Made by a program: the position numbers and the translations under genes
Assembly (NCBI RefSeq): GCF_019578655.1
Contig: NC_063261.1
Span: 17,164,216-17,228,215 of the forward strand
From: Ricinus communis
Lineage: Eukaryota > Streptophyta > Magnoliopsida > Malpighiales > Euphorbiaceae
Length of the DNA stretch: 64,000 nucleotides
Direction of reading: 5' to 3'
The notes under the pieces: model-generated
Databases searched by the model: none
Told to the model about the DNA's origin: nothing
The model's input: only the letters and a program-made list of their open reading frames with translations
Part shown: positions 36,321 through 50,648 of the stretch, piece by piece
How the letters are laid out: each line of letters opens with the position of its first letter
How positions within the stretch are numbered: the stretch's first letter is position 1

Positions 36321-38630
36321 GGATTAGTCTAATTGAAAAAGAGGGAAAAAAGGAACAGATGGGATGCTTCCCGGCCTTTATTTCTTTTTCTTTTTTCTAT
36401 TTGTTTTAAAGATTTAGGGAGACTTTATTTTTATTTAATTTATTTTGGTCTGACTTTTAAGTAATAAGATTTGGTTACATCATTACATTACATTACATGG
36501 CCCCTCTTTTTTGCCCTTTTTCTTTTTTTGGTAAAGATGCAATAATGCAATTTGGTTTCTCAACTCTATAGTGATGTTCAATTTAATCCTTTTTTTTAAT
36601 TTCTCAGTTAAATTAACTTTGAACTTTTATTTTACAACAAATTAGACAGATTTAGTTATAGTTTTTTTTTTATATGTTTATAAATTTTTGTATAAAAATG
36701 TATTCTATGTGTTCTATTGACATTTTAAATAGATTATTACACTTATGTTGGGTAATCTATTTTCTTAAACCAACAAATTAATTGTTTCATTCTAGTCCAA
36801 TTGTAACTTAAATCGATATCTCATAATTAGATGAGAAATTGCCACTTAAATAAATTATGTGATTGAATAAGGGTAGTTTATGAGAATTAAAATATAAATA
36901 ATTTAAATAAATTGACTTAGAACTATTTTTTATTTCCACTATTTCTTTCTTTTAATGTGCTTAAGTATAAAACATATAAAATAAAAATCACAATTACTTG
37001 AGAATATTATAATTATAATTTTTAAGACAAATTATTAATTTTTGCATCTTATGCAAGCAAACAAACAAATGGTTCCCTACAAAATCTGCCTCACATTCTT
37101 AACATAAATCACAAGTTACACTTAAATACTAATTATTATGTCATTCTTGATGACATTTTACATTAGTAATGATCAAGCTTTTAATATTTTTCTAGGAAAT
37201 AATGAATCAACTTATATTTTTCTAATATTTTATCTTTTCCTGATAACTTTTCTATAAAGATTTAATAATTAAATAATTATAATGATTGAGCTCTTTTTTT
37301 GCTTGTATTTCTTTTTATAATTATTATTTTGCAAATTGATATTTATAAAGGTTTATCAATTATTTAATATTCTATACTCATTTGTATTAATGAAACTTGA
37401 AGAAAATATGGCATACTAGCTTAAACATAATATTGCTTAATGCTTACAAAAAAAAAAGAGTCATGAATGGTATTATGCCTTTTATTATAGATTTAACTTG
37501 AATTTATATTTTTTTTTATTTAATCAAGATCAATGAATTAGTTGTATTAACTAAATCAATTATTAATTATTTAAGTTACTTGTAAGACTAAATTAAGTAG
37601 GCCATTTTTTTTGTTTTTCAATAAAAAAAATGTTGAAATTTTCATTCATTGATAAAGAAAAGTATGGCGATTAAAAAGTTGGCATTTCCATTTATAAGAA
37701 TTAAGAGGTTGTTGAAGTTCACTATACATCAATATTTATAGCAATTTATCACTTTTATAGTGAGAATTAAAAGTAATTATTTCTATAGTATAGCCATGGT
37801 CCATTAAACTTATAACAAACAAAGCACAATCATCTTTTGATTTTAAAGTTTCATAAATTAATCATAAATAAATTATAACATTCAAATTTCAAGCTTATAG
37901 AACTAGTGAGGTTAAAAATATCAAAGAAAGTAAAAATAATAATTAAAGAAAGTAAATTTCTTTGAAGATAAATTAGAAATTTATGATTCATACCAATTTG
38001 CAATCATCGCTATTTTAATATATTCGATTTAAATCACCTAGTATATATGGGAATAATCACTATTATAAGAAGAAATATCAATCTCTTAATTAGAAGAGAG
38101 TTTTTTATAATTTTATATAATTAATGATGTAATAATTAAAAAAATTATAAAAACCATGTACTTGATATGAAAAAAAGATTAAGTTTAGGGTTCATAATCT
38201 CACTAACATGAAAGATTAATTCATAACACATGTTTTGCTACACTAGTTTAGACTAAAGTTTCCAAGTATTATTTTTTTCATACCATCATATTTTTTAATT
38301 AATGTATTTTATTTATTAATTTTATAAGTTTGAGCAATGGGTCCTTGAGACCTAAAGGGGATTGCAACTTGTTTCCATGGCTTTTTTATTGTTTCCACTA
38401 AATGTGGGAACAATTAGTGTGTTTACTTTAGTCTTTTAAAAGAAAGGAAATTCTCAAGTGGCTCAAAGCATGCTCACTATCATTACTAGTTATTATATTT
38501 TAAGGACACCATGGTTTTCTTTTCCTAAATTTTTATATAGTAGTTTCCAACTTAGAACTTGTATTATTGTAATTTTTGTGCTAGTGAGAATCACATGTCT
38601 ATTATGTACAAGAAAAGAAAAGGGAAATAT

Positions 38631-38909
38631 TCATTTTGGGTCTTTAAATTGTAATAATTTTTAACATTGGATCCTTAATCTTTTATTATATTTTAAAAAG
38701 CCCCTAAACTATTATATATCTCAATGCCAAAACCTCTTTTAACCCCTCCTCCATCAAAATCAATAATGGTATTGTATGGTTTACTAATTTGGATGAAAGT
38801 TCTTAATGATTATAAAAATAATAGTGCGGAGACTTTTAGAACAAAAACAAAATTGAAGGACCTAATGCCAATTTGAATTGTTATAAAATATTAATTTTCT
38901 ATTTGGGGA
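38631..38909. mobile_element. Short TIR element relic
   Basis: The left end (TTTGGGTCTTTAAATTGTAA, then CATTGGATCCTTAATC) is loosely matched in reverse complement by the right end (CCCCAAATAG, then CATTAGGTCCTTCAAT). The length is about 280 bp with no ORF and no clear target duplication. This looks like a diverged MITE or MULE remnant. Confidence 0.3.
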
Positions 38910-40493
38910 TTATTATTTATTATTAATTTTTATATCATAAATATTAGTAAAAATACTCTTAAGATTTTAAATTAATATGTATGCATATAATATGGTGATA
39001 AAAACTATAGTTTTGTAATAATTATAAACAAAAAATTTCAAGGAGTTTATCTATAAGTTTGTTTTAGTCTTACTATTTTATTATTTGAAGGTTTAGTTGT
39101 TGTATAATTGTTAATGAAAAATAATTGATTTTGAATGAATTTTACCATTTTACAAATGTAAAATAATTGAAAATTAATTAGTATCAAAATGTTCAAAAAT
39201 GTTATAATTATATGATAGAAACTAAAATGTAAAATAGTAATTGAGCCATAGTATACGATAATCTCGGGTGGAATTAAAATATTGTTCGGTTTAAACTTAA
39301 TTTGAAAATAAAATTTTATTATAAATAATATATTTATTTAAAACCAGTTTTTTAATTATGTTACATTTCGGCACTAAATTCTAAATTTTGTTTGTGTTAT
39401 ATAAATCGGATGATTAATCTCTTAAATATTAAAGATTTTCATCGAAAGAAAAAAATAGTTTGGAGATGTAATAATCCAACCTAGTAAAGCTATCTACCAA
39501 ACAACTACTAATCATTAGAGTAAGAATAAAATAATTGGATAAAGAACGACTCCTCGTAAAATTATACGATGACAAGTCTTTAGATATGAAAATATATGAA
39601 TAAATTAAAATATATAAAAAATAAAAGAGAGTAAGAATTGTATTAAATCACATGAGGAACTTTTAATAAGTCCAACATGTTAGGTCTCACAAATTTATAG
39701 CATTGGTGATCTTCTGAAGGTCTTCTAACTTATTAAAGAGAAAAAAAAATTAAATTGGATAATTTCTTATTTGATTTGGATGGAACCATTGAAGAGGGCT
39801 TTTTAAACATAAAAAAGAAAAAAAAAAAAAGATTAAGGATCCAAATTCTAGGAAATTGAAAAATTTGGAAACCGGGATGGGTTTGTGAATACATGCTTAT
39901 TTTATTGATAAAATTTATTATTAAGCTCTTTAATTTTTTATTTTATTCTATTGAATTTTTTATATTTTATTAAAGACTCTTTACATATATTTCATGAGTT
40001 TTTTTTTTTTTTCAGTTTATTGAGCTCTTATTGTTTTTTATTTTTCTTCAATTAAAAAGTATTAGGTTCTCATAAAAATAAAATAAAAGTATAAGAGTGT
40101 AATAAAATAAAAAAAAGTTAAGAAATTTAATAAAATAAAATTAAAAAGTTTAAGTTACCAGCTTTTCGAAAAAGAATCACATATTATTAAGTAAATAAAT
40201 AAATAAATTCCCAGGCATATTCTCTTCAAATGATAAACATTTGTAAAGATTGATGATATGTCAAGTTGCTAAAATTGACAAACTGCATACTTTGCATATG
40301 TTTCTTGGATCTTAATGGCCATGCATTAGGCCTCAGGTGTGCCCTGACAACCGACATTATTTCAACTGCTATATGCTACTAATAATTAGTACCATGATGA
40401 AATAGTCTTCTCTTGATAGCTGATTTCTTTAGACCATGAAGAAATTTGACTAAATGTCACTAGTTCTGATTAAAAAGTTAATAATTATTTATG

Positions 40494-40780
40494 CTACGTT
40501 GGTTCAAGTTTATAAAAAAATTTATTTAATTTGAAAAAAAAATACGAGAAAAAAAAAAATTAGAAATTATATTTTTGTATTAAAAAAATATAATTACTTA
40601 CTAATGCGGAATTTATTTGTAAATTTTATATATTTCATTAGAATTTAGTTTAGCTATAATTAATTCTGTATAAATTTAATTATGTAAAATATTAAATTAA
40701 TTTTTACTCTATTTAAATATATAAATTTTAAATTTATAAATAAATATTATAATTTTTTTAGATTTCAACCAAATATTATA
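40494..40780 (-). mobile_element. AT-rich MITE, copy 3 (inverted)
   Basis: On the minus strand this copy begins TTTGGTTGAAATCTA and contains ATAATTAAATTTATACAG, AATTATAGCTAAACTAAATT and CCGCATTAGTAAG, matching the other two copies in the same order. The left end on the plus strand (GTTGGTTCAAGTTTATAAA) is the inverted counterpart, giving an element of about 287 bp. Confidence 0.55.
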
Positions 40781-41669
40781 TTAAAGTGATTGTGTGTTCT
40801 AGAAATTGAAAGGATTTTAATTTCTCTTAGTGCAATTTTTCATCTTTAATGTTCCTTAACCTTTTATTTTGCTATAATATTTTGATTTGTATTAATTAGT
40901 CAATTTAACACTTTAGTTTTTAATTTAATTTAATATGTACTTAAATTTTTTTAACTTAATATGCATCTGAATTTATCTTTCGTTTATATATATAAACATG
41001 TTTGATTTTTAATTTAACCTAATATACACCTAATGATATTTAAAAATCTTTTCTTTTTGATAATATTTAAATACTCTTAAAATACACATACATCTAATGA
41101 AGACATATATAAAAAAATATTAAAATTTCATAAGAATATATGTTCAATTACATTAAAAATTAAAAGATTAAAATGACGGTATAAATATGCATTAGGCTGT
41201 AATTTCTTGTATGGCAACCTGATTTTCAGGGGGATATCCTATTTGAAAGAGCCCAAGAAAGATATAGCCGAATTGAACAAAACCCAGATCTTAGTAAATC
41301 ACCACAAAAATAAAAAATCTTTTCCAGCAAAGGACATTTAAGTATCTAACTGAGTCTTTTAATGATTAGATAAGATGTCAAAATTTTGTATAATACCTTA
41401 TAAAATTATTTCCAGCAAAAGAATAATGTAAAAAACAGTAAGGTTCATTTACTAATGAGTTGAGAATATACATGAGAATGAGAGAAAGATGCAAGTCAGT
41501 TGAAACCAAACAACAAAAACTTGGAGCAATCAAAGAATCTTTCAACAGTTCTTACTTCTGCCTTTACCTTCTTCTTTTCCTTTTTCTTAGAAAAAAAATA
41601 TCTATTGTTTTTGTTCAATTCTTCTGAAACAGATACTGTTGATAACGCCTGTGATGCAGAATGCACACC

Positions 41670-44600
41670 TTATCTTATGGGGTGATATTGATCGGAGATG
41701 CGCTTTGGGGGCAACTTTCGCAAGATGAAGAGCACCAGAGCAGAAGGTACAATCTCCACTAACTGCATATTTTTAAGGAAGACAATAGCAGAAAATGAAC
41801 ACAGAACAGAAATTAAAGTTCAAATCATGATCACAATTCGTAGTTTCATTAAAAAAATGAACAATCAATCTTTTGTTGCTCTATCATAGACCATGATGGC
41901 AACAGGTTTGGCTAAGAGCTAAGAAGAATTTTCTATTGCCACTTCAATCGTAACTAGTCATTAGCTTGCGTGTCACACGGAATCAAAACTGAATCGCATT
42001 TGCTTTTGAAATGTAATTATAGTAGTTAGAAGTAGTCATTCTCATTAACAATAGTTTGTAGCTTGTTAAATAAAAGAAGAAAAGATATAGGTTCCAAATA
42101 GTTCCTTCACCTTTGAAATTCTATATATATAATCGAGACTATAAAAGATATAATAAATCAAATACTTACGCATCAAAATATAATAAAAAGAGAGAAAAAT
42201 AATGAATTAAATACTTGCACATAAAAAGAGTGAGAGCTATGTGCTATGGATATAATTGAAATAGAAGATTAAGAGACACATAAAAGACTAGGAATTTAAT
42301 TAATAACCAACAGCTACATAAATAGAAGATCAAAGATTTTGATTAAAGATAAAATCTAATTGTAGAATGCCCCACTTGGCAACTTTTTCTCAAATCTAAT
42401 GTGAGAGCGCAACTTTATATTATTTATCATACAATTATAGATTTGGTATAGGTAAGGAAGTACAAAATGAACACACAAAATACTACTTACATTAGGGAGA
42501 TGATACTTACCGTATAATAAATAAGGTTAAGAAGGGGATGATTTAGGACATCAATATCAGCTTTCTTGTCAAATGCGGAGATGGCAACCTAAAACACAGA
42601 CCAACAGAATGTCATTATCAAAGATGCAATACTCTAAACGTAAAACTTCCAACAAACTCACCACAAAACATCTAATCAAGAAACATGTAAAGCAAATTCC
42701 TGTCACACAGCCAACCTGACATGAAAAAATTTGGTCAAATTAGAATTTCTTATAGTTGAAGAAGCATAGAAGTAAAAGAGAATTGACTATCTTAACAAAT
42801 AATGTCGAATCAGATGTTAACAGGAAGTACAAGATGAAGCAGTTAGAGGTAAAAGAAAGTTCTTAATTTTCCAAAAGAGCATCACCCTTTAGAAATATTA
42901 AAATAAATAGAAGCACATGATCAAGAGAAGAAATGGCCCTGAATACAACCAATTTGGTGTAGCTAAATCGGTGCACTTGCTGATAATTGTAGGTGAAGGT
43001 CATGGGTTTAACACTCAGATCCTTCCACTGAAAGACCAAAAGAAAAGAATGGTCCTGTATACTCCTGGTAATTGAGAGTGTTTCGCAGAATTTCTTTAAT
43101 TTGCTTGCGTTGTCCGGAACATATTATAGATGAAAATAAAGTTTTGTGGAATTGCTTTTTCTTTTTTTTCACTCTCATTGACCAGAACATAATATAAATG
43201 ACTAACTTCAAACTATAGCACAAATCAAATAACCCCTCTGAAACAAACCTCATAAAGCTTCTTTTGACGACCTCTAGATTCAATAGGGAATCGCCTCAGC
43301 ATGACAAACAACCTAAAAAATAAAAAATAAAAATAAAAGAACTCAAATGAGCATTATGTATTATGTTAGTTATGGAAAATTGAGAACTTTTATAGACATC
43401 AATTGTTTACCTCCCACCATATATCAAGAATCCAAGAGCAGCACAAAATGAAATAACTACAGAAGAGATGAAAGTAAGTTTTACCAACATACTAACTTTT
43501 CTACACATGTGAACAACTTGTTAAGAAATTCATCGAATCACTATTGCATCACTATTTTTAGATAGCATCACTGAAACTACAGGTTCTATTACAAGCCTAT
43601 AAGATTTAGAGTCAGATTGCATCACTATTTTTAGATGACAAATACCGTATAGGGAAAAGGATTAGAAATATAAAGCACGGATTATTAAAATTGAGAACAC
43701 CATTTGTTCAGTCAATTTTATAATCTGACCTGAAAAGAAGAGTTTTGCTAGTTCCTCTCCAACAGGACTTCTGCTTAATCTTATGTATATCCAGATGCAT
43801 CCCTGCATTCATGATAGAATGACTGATTAGCATCTACTATAGTCTTTTGAAATGCAGATCACAAAAGAAAGTTATTTATTTCCCTTAGTTCTAAGTAATA
43901 ACTAATAAGCAACTAGATAGTTGTTTCTAACCTGTATGAAGTATACAAACACATTGACAATATAATAAGTGGGCCTGAGTTTGTCGATTGGAAGGCTTCT
44001 TGCCTAAAGAAATCACACAAGAAGTAGTGAACATTTATTTTAGTAGATTAGCAACTTATTTGAAATCCTTGGGAAACTGAAAATCTTGTATACCTGATGA
44101 TATATCTCAGCCCAAAACAGCACTAGCAATGTATATGTTGAGAAAAATAGAAGACTGGGAAGATCCAGAAGCACAATTTCAAGGGCCTGCATGAAGATGA
44201 AATTAGGTGCAGCGCACGTGAACGGAAGTAAGATTATTTCCGTAGCGCCTCAGAGTGGATTAATCATTGGAGAAACCATGTTACTGCAGGTTCATATACG
44301 CATTGAATCCAATAAAGAAAATTCCAAGCTTTAGCGAAACTGAAAAGAAGTTAAAGGAAAAAGAAAACAAAAAGAAAAAGTCTACTACAGGTGGGCTGCT
44401 GATAATTCAGCATCTATGTGTTTCTTTGTTTTGTCAGGTCAATTTATTTGAGCACCCTGCTAACCGCCTCTGAACAACATTTGTGCTTCACAAATACTAA
44501 TAAGAAAGAGTTCAAATTTCACCTGGAATTTGTGATACAGAAGACAAGAGACCTTCAATATATTTCAGTTCAAAATTTGATTATTAGTGACTTCTCAGCG

Positions 44601-46638
44601 TCACATCTGTAAAACTACTTGCCACTTTTATTCTCTTTATGGTGCCGATGGCAAAGAGGTAAATCGTAATTTTATAGGTAGAGGTGTTAGAGATTTAAAA
44701 CCATTCTTGCAGCCTCACATAAAAGCTTAAGGTTTTGGGTTCAGTGGATCTTTCACATGGCACTAGAGCTTCTATATTCAAAAAAGGCATGGATTAGATA
44801 TTTAGAACTATTGTTGACGCCTCATCTGAAAGCTGAAGCTTTTGTTTTGAATGGTTATTTGACAAGATTCTGTGTATGAGCTGAAAGCACCAGAATTCTT
44901 CATGAGAAACTTACCTTTGGTTTAATGAGAAACACATCCTTGTATATACCAAAGAGTATAGCCCTCACTGCGAGAAAGAAGTCTGATTTCAGCAATTTAT
45001 ACCATTGATAAGGGACAAAAGTATGACAAGTAATACATAGCCCTTACATCCATTCACCACAAAATTCATTAAGTGGAAAACCTTTTGTGTCGTCCACCCA
45101 TATTCTGGTACTCTCAATTGGATACGAAAAAGTTGTACCTGAAAAGAATACAAAATTTAGGCTACTGGAAAACCAGAGTGCTGAGGATGGTGAGCATAGA
45201 TAGAAGAGCAGGTTAGATATAAAGGGCCTCATTTCTAGAATGTTATAGCAAGATAAAAACATCAATTCAAGACAAGGGAGTGATGAACTGAAAGCTAATG
45301 ACCAAAAAGAACAATTAGACAAGTCCACCTAGCTCCCCAATAGTTGGAACATGGAAGTGCTTGTAAATGCAATAGAGTCGCTTGCATTCTCGTCTTCGTA
45401 ATACTATCAACTGACAAACAATTCCTTAATGTGTAGGTAACATAAATTTCACACACGTGTTGATAGAAGATGATACACCTACATGCTTCAGATGCCATGG
45501 GGAGATAAACCAAAATTGAATGTTGTGCTAAAGAATCATTTAAGAAGAAATTCATGATATTGCGATTTTTGCATGAAGTTCAAATGAAGGAAGGAGAATC
45601 CTTTCTTAAAAGCAGACTATCAACTGTAAATGGGATACCAAAAGTGATAATATACTGTTTCTTTTTCACTCTGCCTAAACATAAGCAAATGAATATTACT
45701 TAAAACATGAAGGCAATTCATATGGTTGAGCTAGATTGCATCCCGCAGTTACGGCCTATGAGCTTGGCTCAATAAAGAGGCAAATACATGCAAAATCTCT
45801 CAAGCAAAACACAAGACAAGCTAAGGGCATTCGGCTTGTCCAACACTTTTCATGTAATTAATGGTGACAAACCTATAACTTGGAGAAAAAGCTAATGAAG
45901 AATACAGGAGACGAATATTTTGGAAATATTGTCCCACCAGGCCTCAGAAAACTGTTGCCAAAAGGCAGGTGATGCCTAGCTTTATAGATCATGGCTTAGA
46001 AAGAGTGCAAAATTTGTCCAAGTATATGCATACCATTCAAATTGACAAAAATTATGTATCTTAGCCTATTTCAGCACTCTCTTTTTCTCGCAATAAGACT
46101 AGGCATGCTAATCTTGTCTAAAAAATAAAATATGGCATATACCAAAATGCTGAATTTGGGCTCATATAACTTGGACACTAGAAAATACTTCTATCCTATA
46201 GACAATTCGTACACAAAATTAATAATAATGACAAAACATTCTCGGAACATAAGAACTAAAGCCCATAAATGGTTTTTCTCAGAAATCTTAAAAGTGACAA
46301 CAATGCACCTTCCATGAACTGAAACTCACAGATAATGCTAGTTTTCCTATGAATATTAAACAAATCCTCAACAAATAAATTAACTTATTAAATTAAAGAT
46401 CAACTCAACATCAGTTACTGCCCGAAAACTTCAAAGAAAAGAAAAGAGAAAAGCACACCAGAGCAACAATGGAGACCAGTGCATAAGAAGCACACAAGAA
46501 ATAGAAAATCCCTTCTTGCCACTCCTCTGTTTCATCGATCTCATCCCACCAATGATGGACATTTCTTCCACTGTAGAAATTATTGTAAACCCATCTCTCT
46601 CCAGCCTCAAAACTTCTCCTTCTCAAGCTCCATGCCAT
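41670..46638 (-). CDS. TOM1/TOM3-like multipass membrane protein (DUF1084 family)
   Basis: Ten exons chain on the minus strand: 46638-46459, 45138-45048, 44967-44915, 44186-44094, 44003-43932, 43802-43730, 43456-43411, 43312-43249, 42588-42511 and 41762-41670. They total 843 nt (280 residues plus stop) with GT-AG borders. Diagnostic stretches are [97 protein letters not shown] and [14 protein letters not shown] at the C-terminus. Hydrophobic segments fit the family's seven-transmembrane topology in the tonoplast. TOM1 and TOM3 are host membrane proteins on which tobamovirus RNA replication depends; their normal plant role is unclear. The second-exon/third-exon junction gives NGLRAILFG where relatives often have NGVRA. 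Whether this is TOM1, TOM3 or THH1 cannot be decided by eye. Confidence 0.92.
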
Positions 46639-48606
46639 TCTTGATGACCGTACTGTATATAAAGATTCCTTTAATTATTTCTGTTTTGAAGAACCGGAAA
46701 GGAAGAAGTTAATTCTGCAGTGGTGGCGAGAGATATGGTTAGATTGAGCCACTTGGAAATAAGGGAAGTGAGAAACGTGGAGAGAAGACCAGTGACACGC
46801 GTTATAAAGAATAACAGAACAAAAGAGACTTGGTTTTGGTGGCATATTCGTTAATTGCGCAATGTACATGCTTAGCTTAGCTTTGCCATAGCCTCAGTTC
46901 GTTAGCTAAGCTTGCATTCGGAGTTTACCATGTTCTTTTTTGTCATTGCTATTGCTGCTAGCGGCTTCTTCATTAAAATATACAACAACACTTTTAGAAC
47001 CTCTTTTTTTTTTTTCCCTTTCTTCTTCTTTTGTTGCTTTCCTTTCCCCTTCTTTTTTTTTTTTTTTTCTGTTCTTTTTCATCACACCTTTGCCTTTTAC
47101 ACCTGGCCCTGACCAAAATGGACGGACCCAACCGACTAAATTAGGCTCAATCTCACACAGGCAAGGCCACTCATTTGCAATAGTGTTCCTATTATTATTA
47201 TCTTTAGAAAAAACATCACAAATATCCATTTTTTTATTTTTTATAAAATATATAATTTTTTATTTATTTATATTAAGATATTAAAAATAGAATCTTATAA
47301 TTTTTTTACCTATAGTTGATTTTTATCTTTTTTATATTTATTTTTTTATAAAATAACTAAAAAATAATCAAGAATTGTATCAAAAAATAACTCAAAAACA
47401 ATCAAACATCGGTATATTAAATAAATTAAAAAAATATAAGAAAATAGTATTTTTAAAATAAGAATTACACAATAACAATAATATGTTTTATGATTTTAGT
47501 ATATACTCTTCAAAAAGTTTTTTTTTTTTTAATCTTTTAGTGGGAATGAGTTAGTGAGATAATTAACTTCATTTAACAATGGTATCATCCATTAAAAAAG
47601 GGCTCTAAGATCTCCGGTTACAAAAGAATCAAATGACTTAATTAATGAGATAAATCTTAAATACAACTATAAACTCATTCTACACTCATTACATGATTTT
47701 AAAAAATAAGCCCATTACATGGCAAGTGAGAATCGACTAAAGAAATTATTTTAAAGAAATAGTAAAAATATTTATATTTTTTAATTTTTTAATAAAATTT
47801 TGTATAATTTTCTTATTTTACTGTGTGAAATATCAAAAGTATGGTTTTTTTTAAATATAGCTTTTCTTGTATTTTTTAGTAAAAGAACTAAAAAAATAAA
47901 AATAAAATAACTAAAATAATTACACTGTATTTTAAAAAAATTAGAAAAGAATGTTCTTTTGCAGAAAGATTTTGTATAGTAAAAATGATATTGTTATTTA
48001 TTTTAGAATATTTCTAAATAATTTCCAATTGTTTTTGCGAGAGAAGAATCCGAAAGCCAATCGGGCACTAAATCAGCCCAACAAATAAACTACCTAGCTA
48101 TAAACGAGATTCAAACCGTAGCCAAAGGAGGAGGGATGAAATCCCCGAAGCATCTAGCTTTCAAGAAGATTAAGCACCCTTAATGTATGTATCTTCAAGT
48201 GCTGTATTTGGGTTTCTATAAGCAACCAGCCACTGAAAATCTCAAAGGATTTCAGTAGATTTAAGTCGCAAAAGCTTGAAGACGATGAGAAGAAGTTGCA
48301 AAACTAGATTATTCAACCCTAAGGAAGATAGATCAACAACAAGTCTTAAAGATAAAAAGGGGAAACACTAGAAAAAAGAAACTAAAAACCTAGAAAATAC
48401 TATCCAAAAAATAAAGTGAAAAAAGCATGAAAAATAAGTGAAAAGCACATAATAGTCGGCCATTTTCACGGGCTATCACCCAAGAGAGAAGGCTTTAAAG
48501 AAGCTTCAGTTTTCTTCTTGATAATTATCTTTCTAAATCATTATAAAATTTAACATAGAAGAAATAATTTAAATTTAGCATTTTTTTTTTTGAAATAACA
48601 TTTATC
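46639..48606. other. TOM1-like 5' flank and AT-rich spacer, no gene seen
   Basis: The first 250 bp probably hold the promoter and leader of the TOM1-like gene. Poly-T/pyrimidine tracts (about 47009-47070) and AT-rich DNA follow. From about 48040 to 48480 the composition is more balanced, resembling repetitive DNA, but all frames are broken and I recognise no product. Confidence 0.45.
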
Positions 48607-48611
48607 TTCCC

Positions 48612-48840
48612 TGTTGTTCTAAAGTAATTGTTGAAAAATACTTTGATAACTTTATTGAACAGACTAGGCCTTTAAATAGCCATAAAACATAATCTAAAAG
48701 CAATGTTGATATCTCCATAATCAGAGTTAGTTGCGCAACAGAAGGAAACAAATTGAAACAATCTATACGAAGTGGTTCCTACAAAATAGGAACTTGTTGA
48801 AACAAACTCAAACTCAATTTTGACTGAATCAGCTCTAACA
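48612..48840 (-). repeat. 3' LTR of the Copia element (complete, 229 bp)
   Basis: In element orientation the LTR starts TGTTAGAGCTGATTCAG and ends CTTTAGAACAACA, giving canonical TG..CA ends. The right-hand border is fixed by the adjacent polypurine tract. The left border is fixed because the same terminal sequence meets the primer site in all downstream copies. It contains a TATA-like TTTAAAGG region and a CAATAAAG polyadenylation-type motif. Confidence 0.85.
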
Positions 48841-48855
48841 TTGCCTCTCCTAAAC
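48841..48855 (-). promoter_or_regulatory. Polypurine tract (plus-strand primer)
   Basis: On the minus strand GTTTAGGAGAGGCAA directly precedes the 3' LTR. A purine-rich run in this position primes second-strand DNA synthesis in LTR retrotransposons. Confidence 0.75.
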
Positions 48856-48870
48856 TGATTATGTCAATAA

Positions 48871-50421
48871 TCAGTTTATTTTTTCGCATACTCCTAGTTC
48901 GTCTTGCAGACGCTCAAACACTTCCAGCTTTAATGGCTTGGTCATGATGTCTGCCTTTTGCCTTTCAATTCCGTAATGAAAAAGCTTAACAATTCCATCT
49001 CTAGTAAGGTCTCTGAGAAAGTGAAACTTTACATCAATATGTTTACTCCTTCCATGAAGAACTGGATGTTTAGACAACTTGATGGCTGAACTGTTGTCAC
49101 ATAGAATTTTTGTACATTGAGGTTGTACAACTCCAAATTGCTCCAGGATCCTCTTCATCCATACACTCTGGCATACACAAAATGCTGCAACAATAAATTT
49201 AGCTTCTATGGTAGAGAGTGTCACCACAAGCTGCTTTTTTGATGCCCATGAGACTGCCCCTCCATTCAAAAAGAACACGTAGCCACTTGTGCTTCTTCTA
49301 TCATCTGTATCACCAGCGTAATCGCTGTCCTTATATGCAATTAACTTATCCTCACCTCCTCTCTTGTAGAACAGACCAAAAGACTGAGTTCCCTTCAAAT
49401 AACGCATGACCTTTTTTGTTGCACGCATATGCTGCTCCGAAGGATTTACCATGAATCTGCTTAATAGGCATACAACATACATGAGATCTGGTCTCGTGAC
49501 AGTTATATACATAAGACTCCCGATGAGTTGTTTATATAATGTTCCATCCACTTTGACTTCTCCATCATTCTTCGATAGCTTAACACCAAGAACTATAGAA
49601 TTTTTGACATAATTACCTTCATGAATCTTGAATCTTTCAAGCAGCTCCCCTGCATATTTCTTTTGCGTAATAAAGATCCCTTCTTCCTTTTGACTTACTT
49701 CCACTCCTAGAAAATATTTCATCTTTTCCAAATCAGTCATATCAAATTCTTTTTTCATGGAAGCTTTAAACTTTACAATCATGTCAGAATTATTTCCAGT
49801 ATAAATAAGATCATCCACATAAGGACTGACAATTAAAACTTGATTACCTCCTTCTGTTTTGACAAAAAAAGTGTGTTCGTAGTTGCATTTCAGAATCCTT
49901 CCTTGATGAAGTAAGCCTCTATTTTGTTGTACCAAGCACGTGGTGCTTGTTTCAAACCGTAAAGTGCCTTATGCAGCTTATATACTTTATTTTCTTCTCC
50001 TGCTTTGACATATCCTTGAGGTTGATCTACATACATCTTCTTTCAACTCTCCGTGCAAAAATGCACTCTTCATATCTAACTGGAAGACACACCAACCTTT
50101 TTGTGCTGCTACTGCAAGAAGTGTTCTAATGGTATCTCATCTGGCCACCGGAGCAAAAACTTCATTGTAATCAATACCCTGTTCCTGCACATATCCCTTG
50201 GCCACCAAACGTGCTTTATACTTGTCCACCTTCCCATTTTCATTAAACTTGGTCTTGAATACCCATTTTACACTAATTTTCTTTGCCTCGGTTGGTAGAG
50301 TTGTCAAGTACCAAGTTTTATTCTTCGTAATGGCTTCCATTTTATAGTCCATCGCCTTCTTCCATTTCTCATCCTTTATCGCCTCTTCAAATAAATTTGG
50401 ATCCTCAGACATAGTAAACAT
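48871..50421 (-). pseudogene. Copia reverse transcriptase and RNase H, frame-broken
   Basis: The RT N-terminal part (50421-50137) reads KWVFKTKFNENGKVDKYKAR and ends at FAPVAR. The middle, with the [15 protein letters not shown] region, is interrupted near 50137-49936. A 354-codon ORF (49935-48871) then carries the catalytic YVDDLIYTG, FLGVEV, and RNase H with DSDYAGDTDDRRSTSGY and KHIDVKFHFLRD. The normally conserved STAEAE block reads STIEAK, so an RNase H acidic residue may be lost. The enzyme would copy the element RNA into DNA in cytoplasmic particles. At least one frame break makes this copy defective unless it is a sequencing error. Confidence 0.85.
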
Positions 50422-50648
50422 TGCAAAGTGAACTTCTTCATCCGAAAGTCCTTCTCTTGATACATAATCTTACAAGTGTCAGGTTGCCTTTGAACTCTTA
50501 GAGGTGTTTATGTTTCGTTAGACTCTTCAACCTCAGGCTCTGCTTCTCTTGAAGTTTGATCTTCTTCATTCTCTCTTCCTTGAGTTGACTTATTTTCACA
50601 GTCTGCCCACATAAGTTTATCTTCATGATTTTTGTCATTCTCCCATTC

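Larger units (their letters stand above)
36321..41669. other. AT-rich intergenic spacer between MMT and the TOM1-like gene
   Basis: Over 5 kb of AT-rich DNA with no recognisable gene. It contains a probable TIR-element relic (38631-38909) and a MITE copy (40494-40780). The segment near 36530-36680 reads like a decayed transposon end. ORFs here are short and featureless. Confidence 0.6.

Noticed and set aside
46912..47284. Phe/Ser-rich plus-strand ORFs and the Lys/Glu-rich minus-strand ORF
   Set aside because: They are translations of a poly-pyrimidine tract and show no gene-like features.
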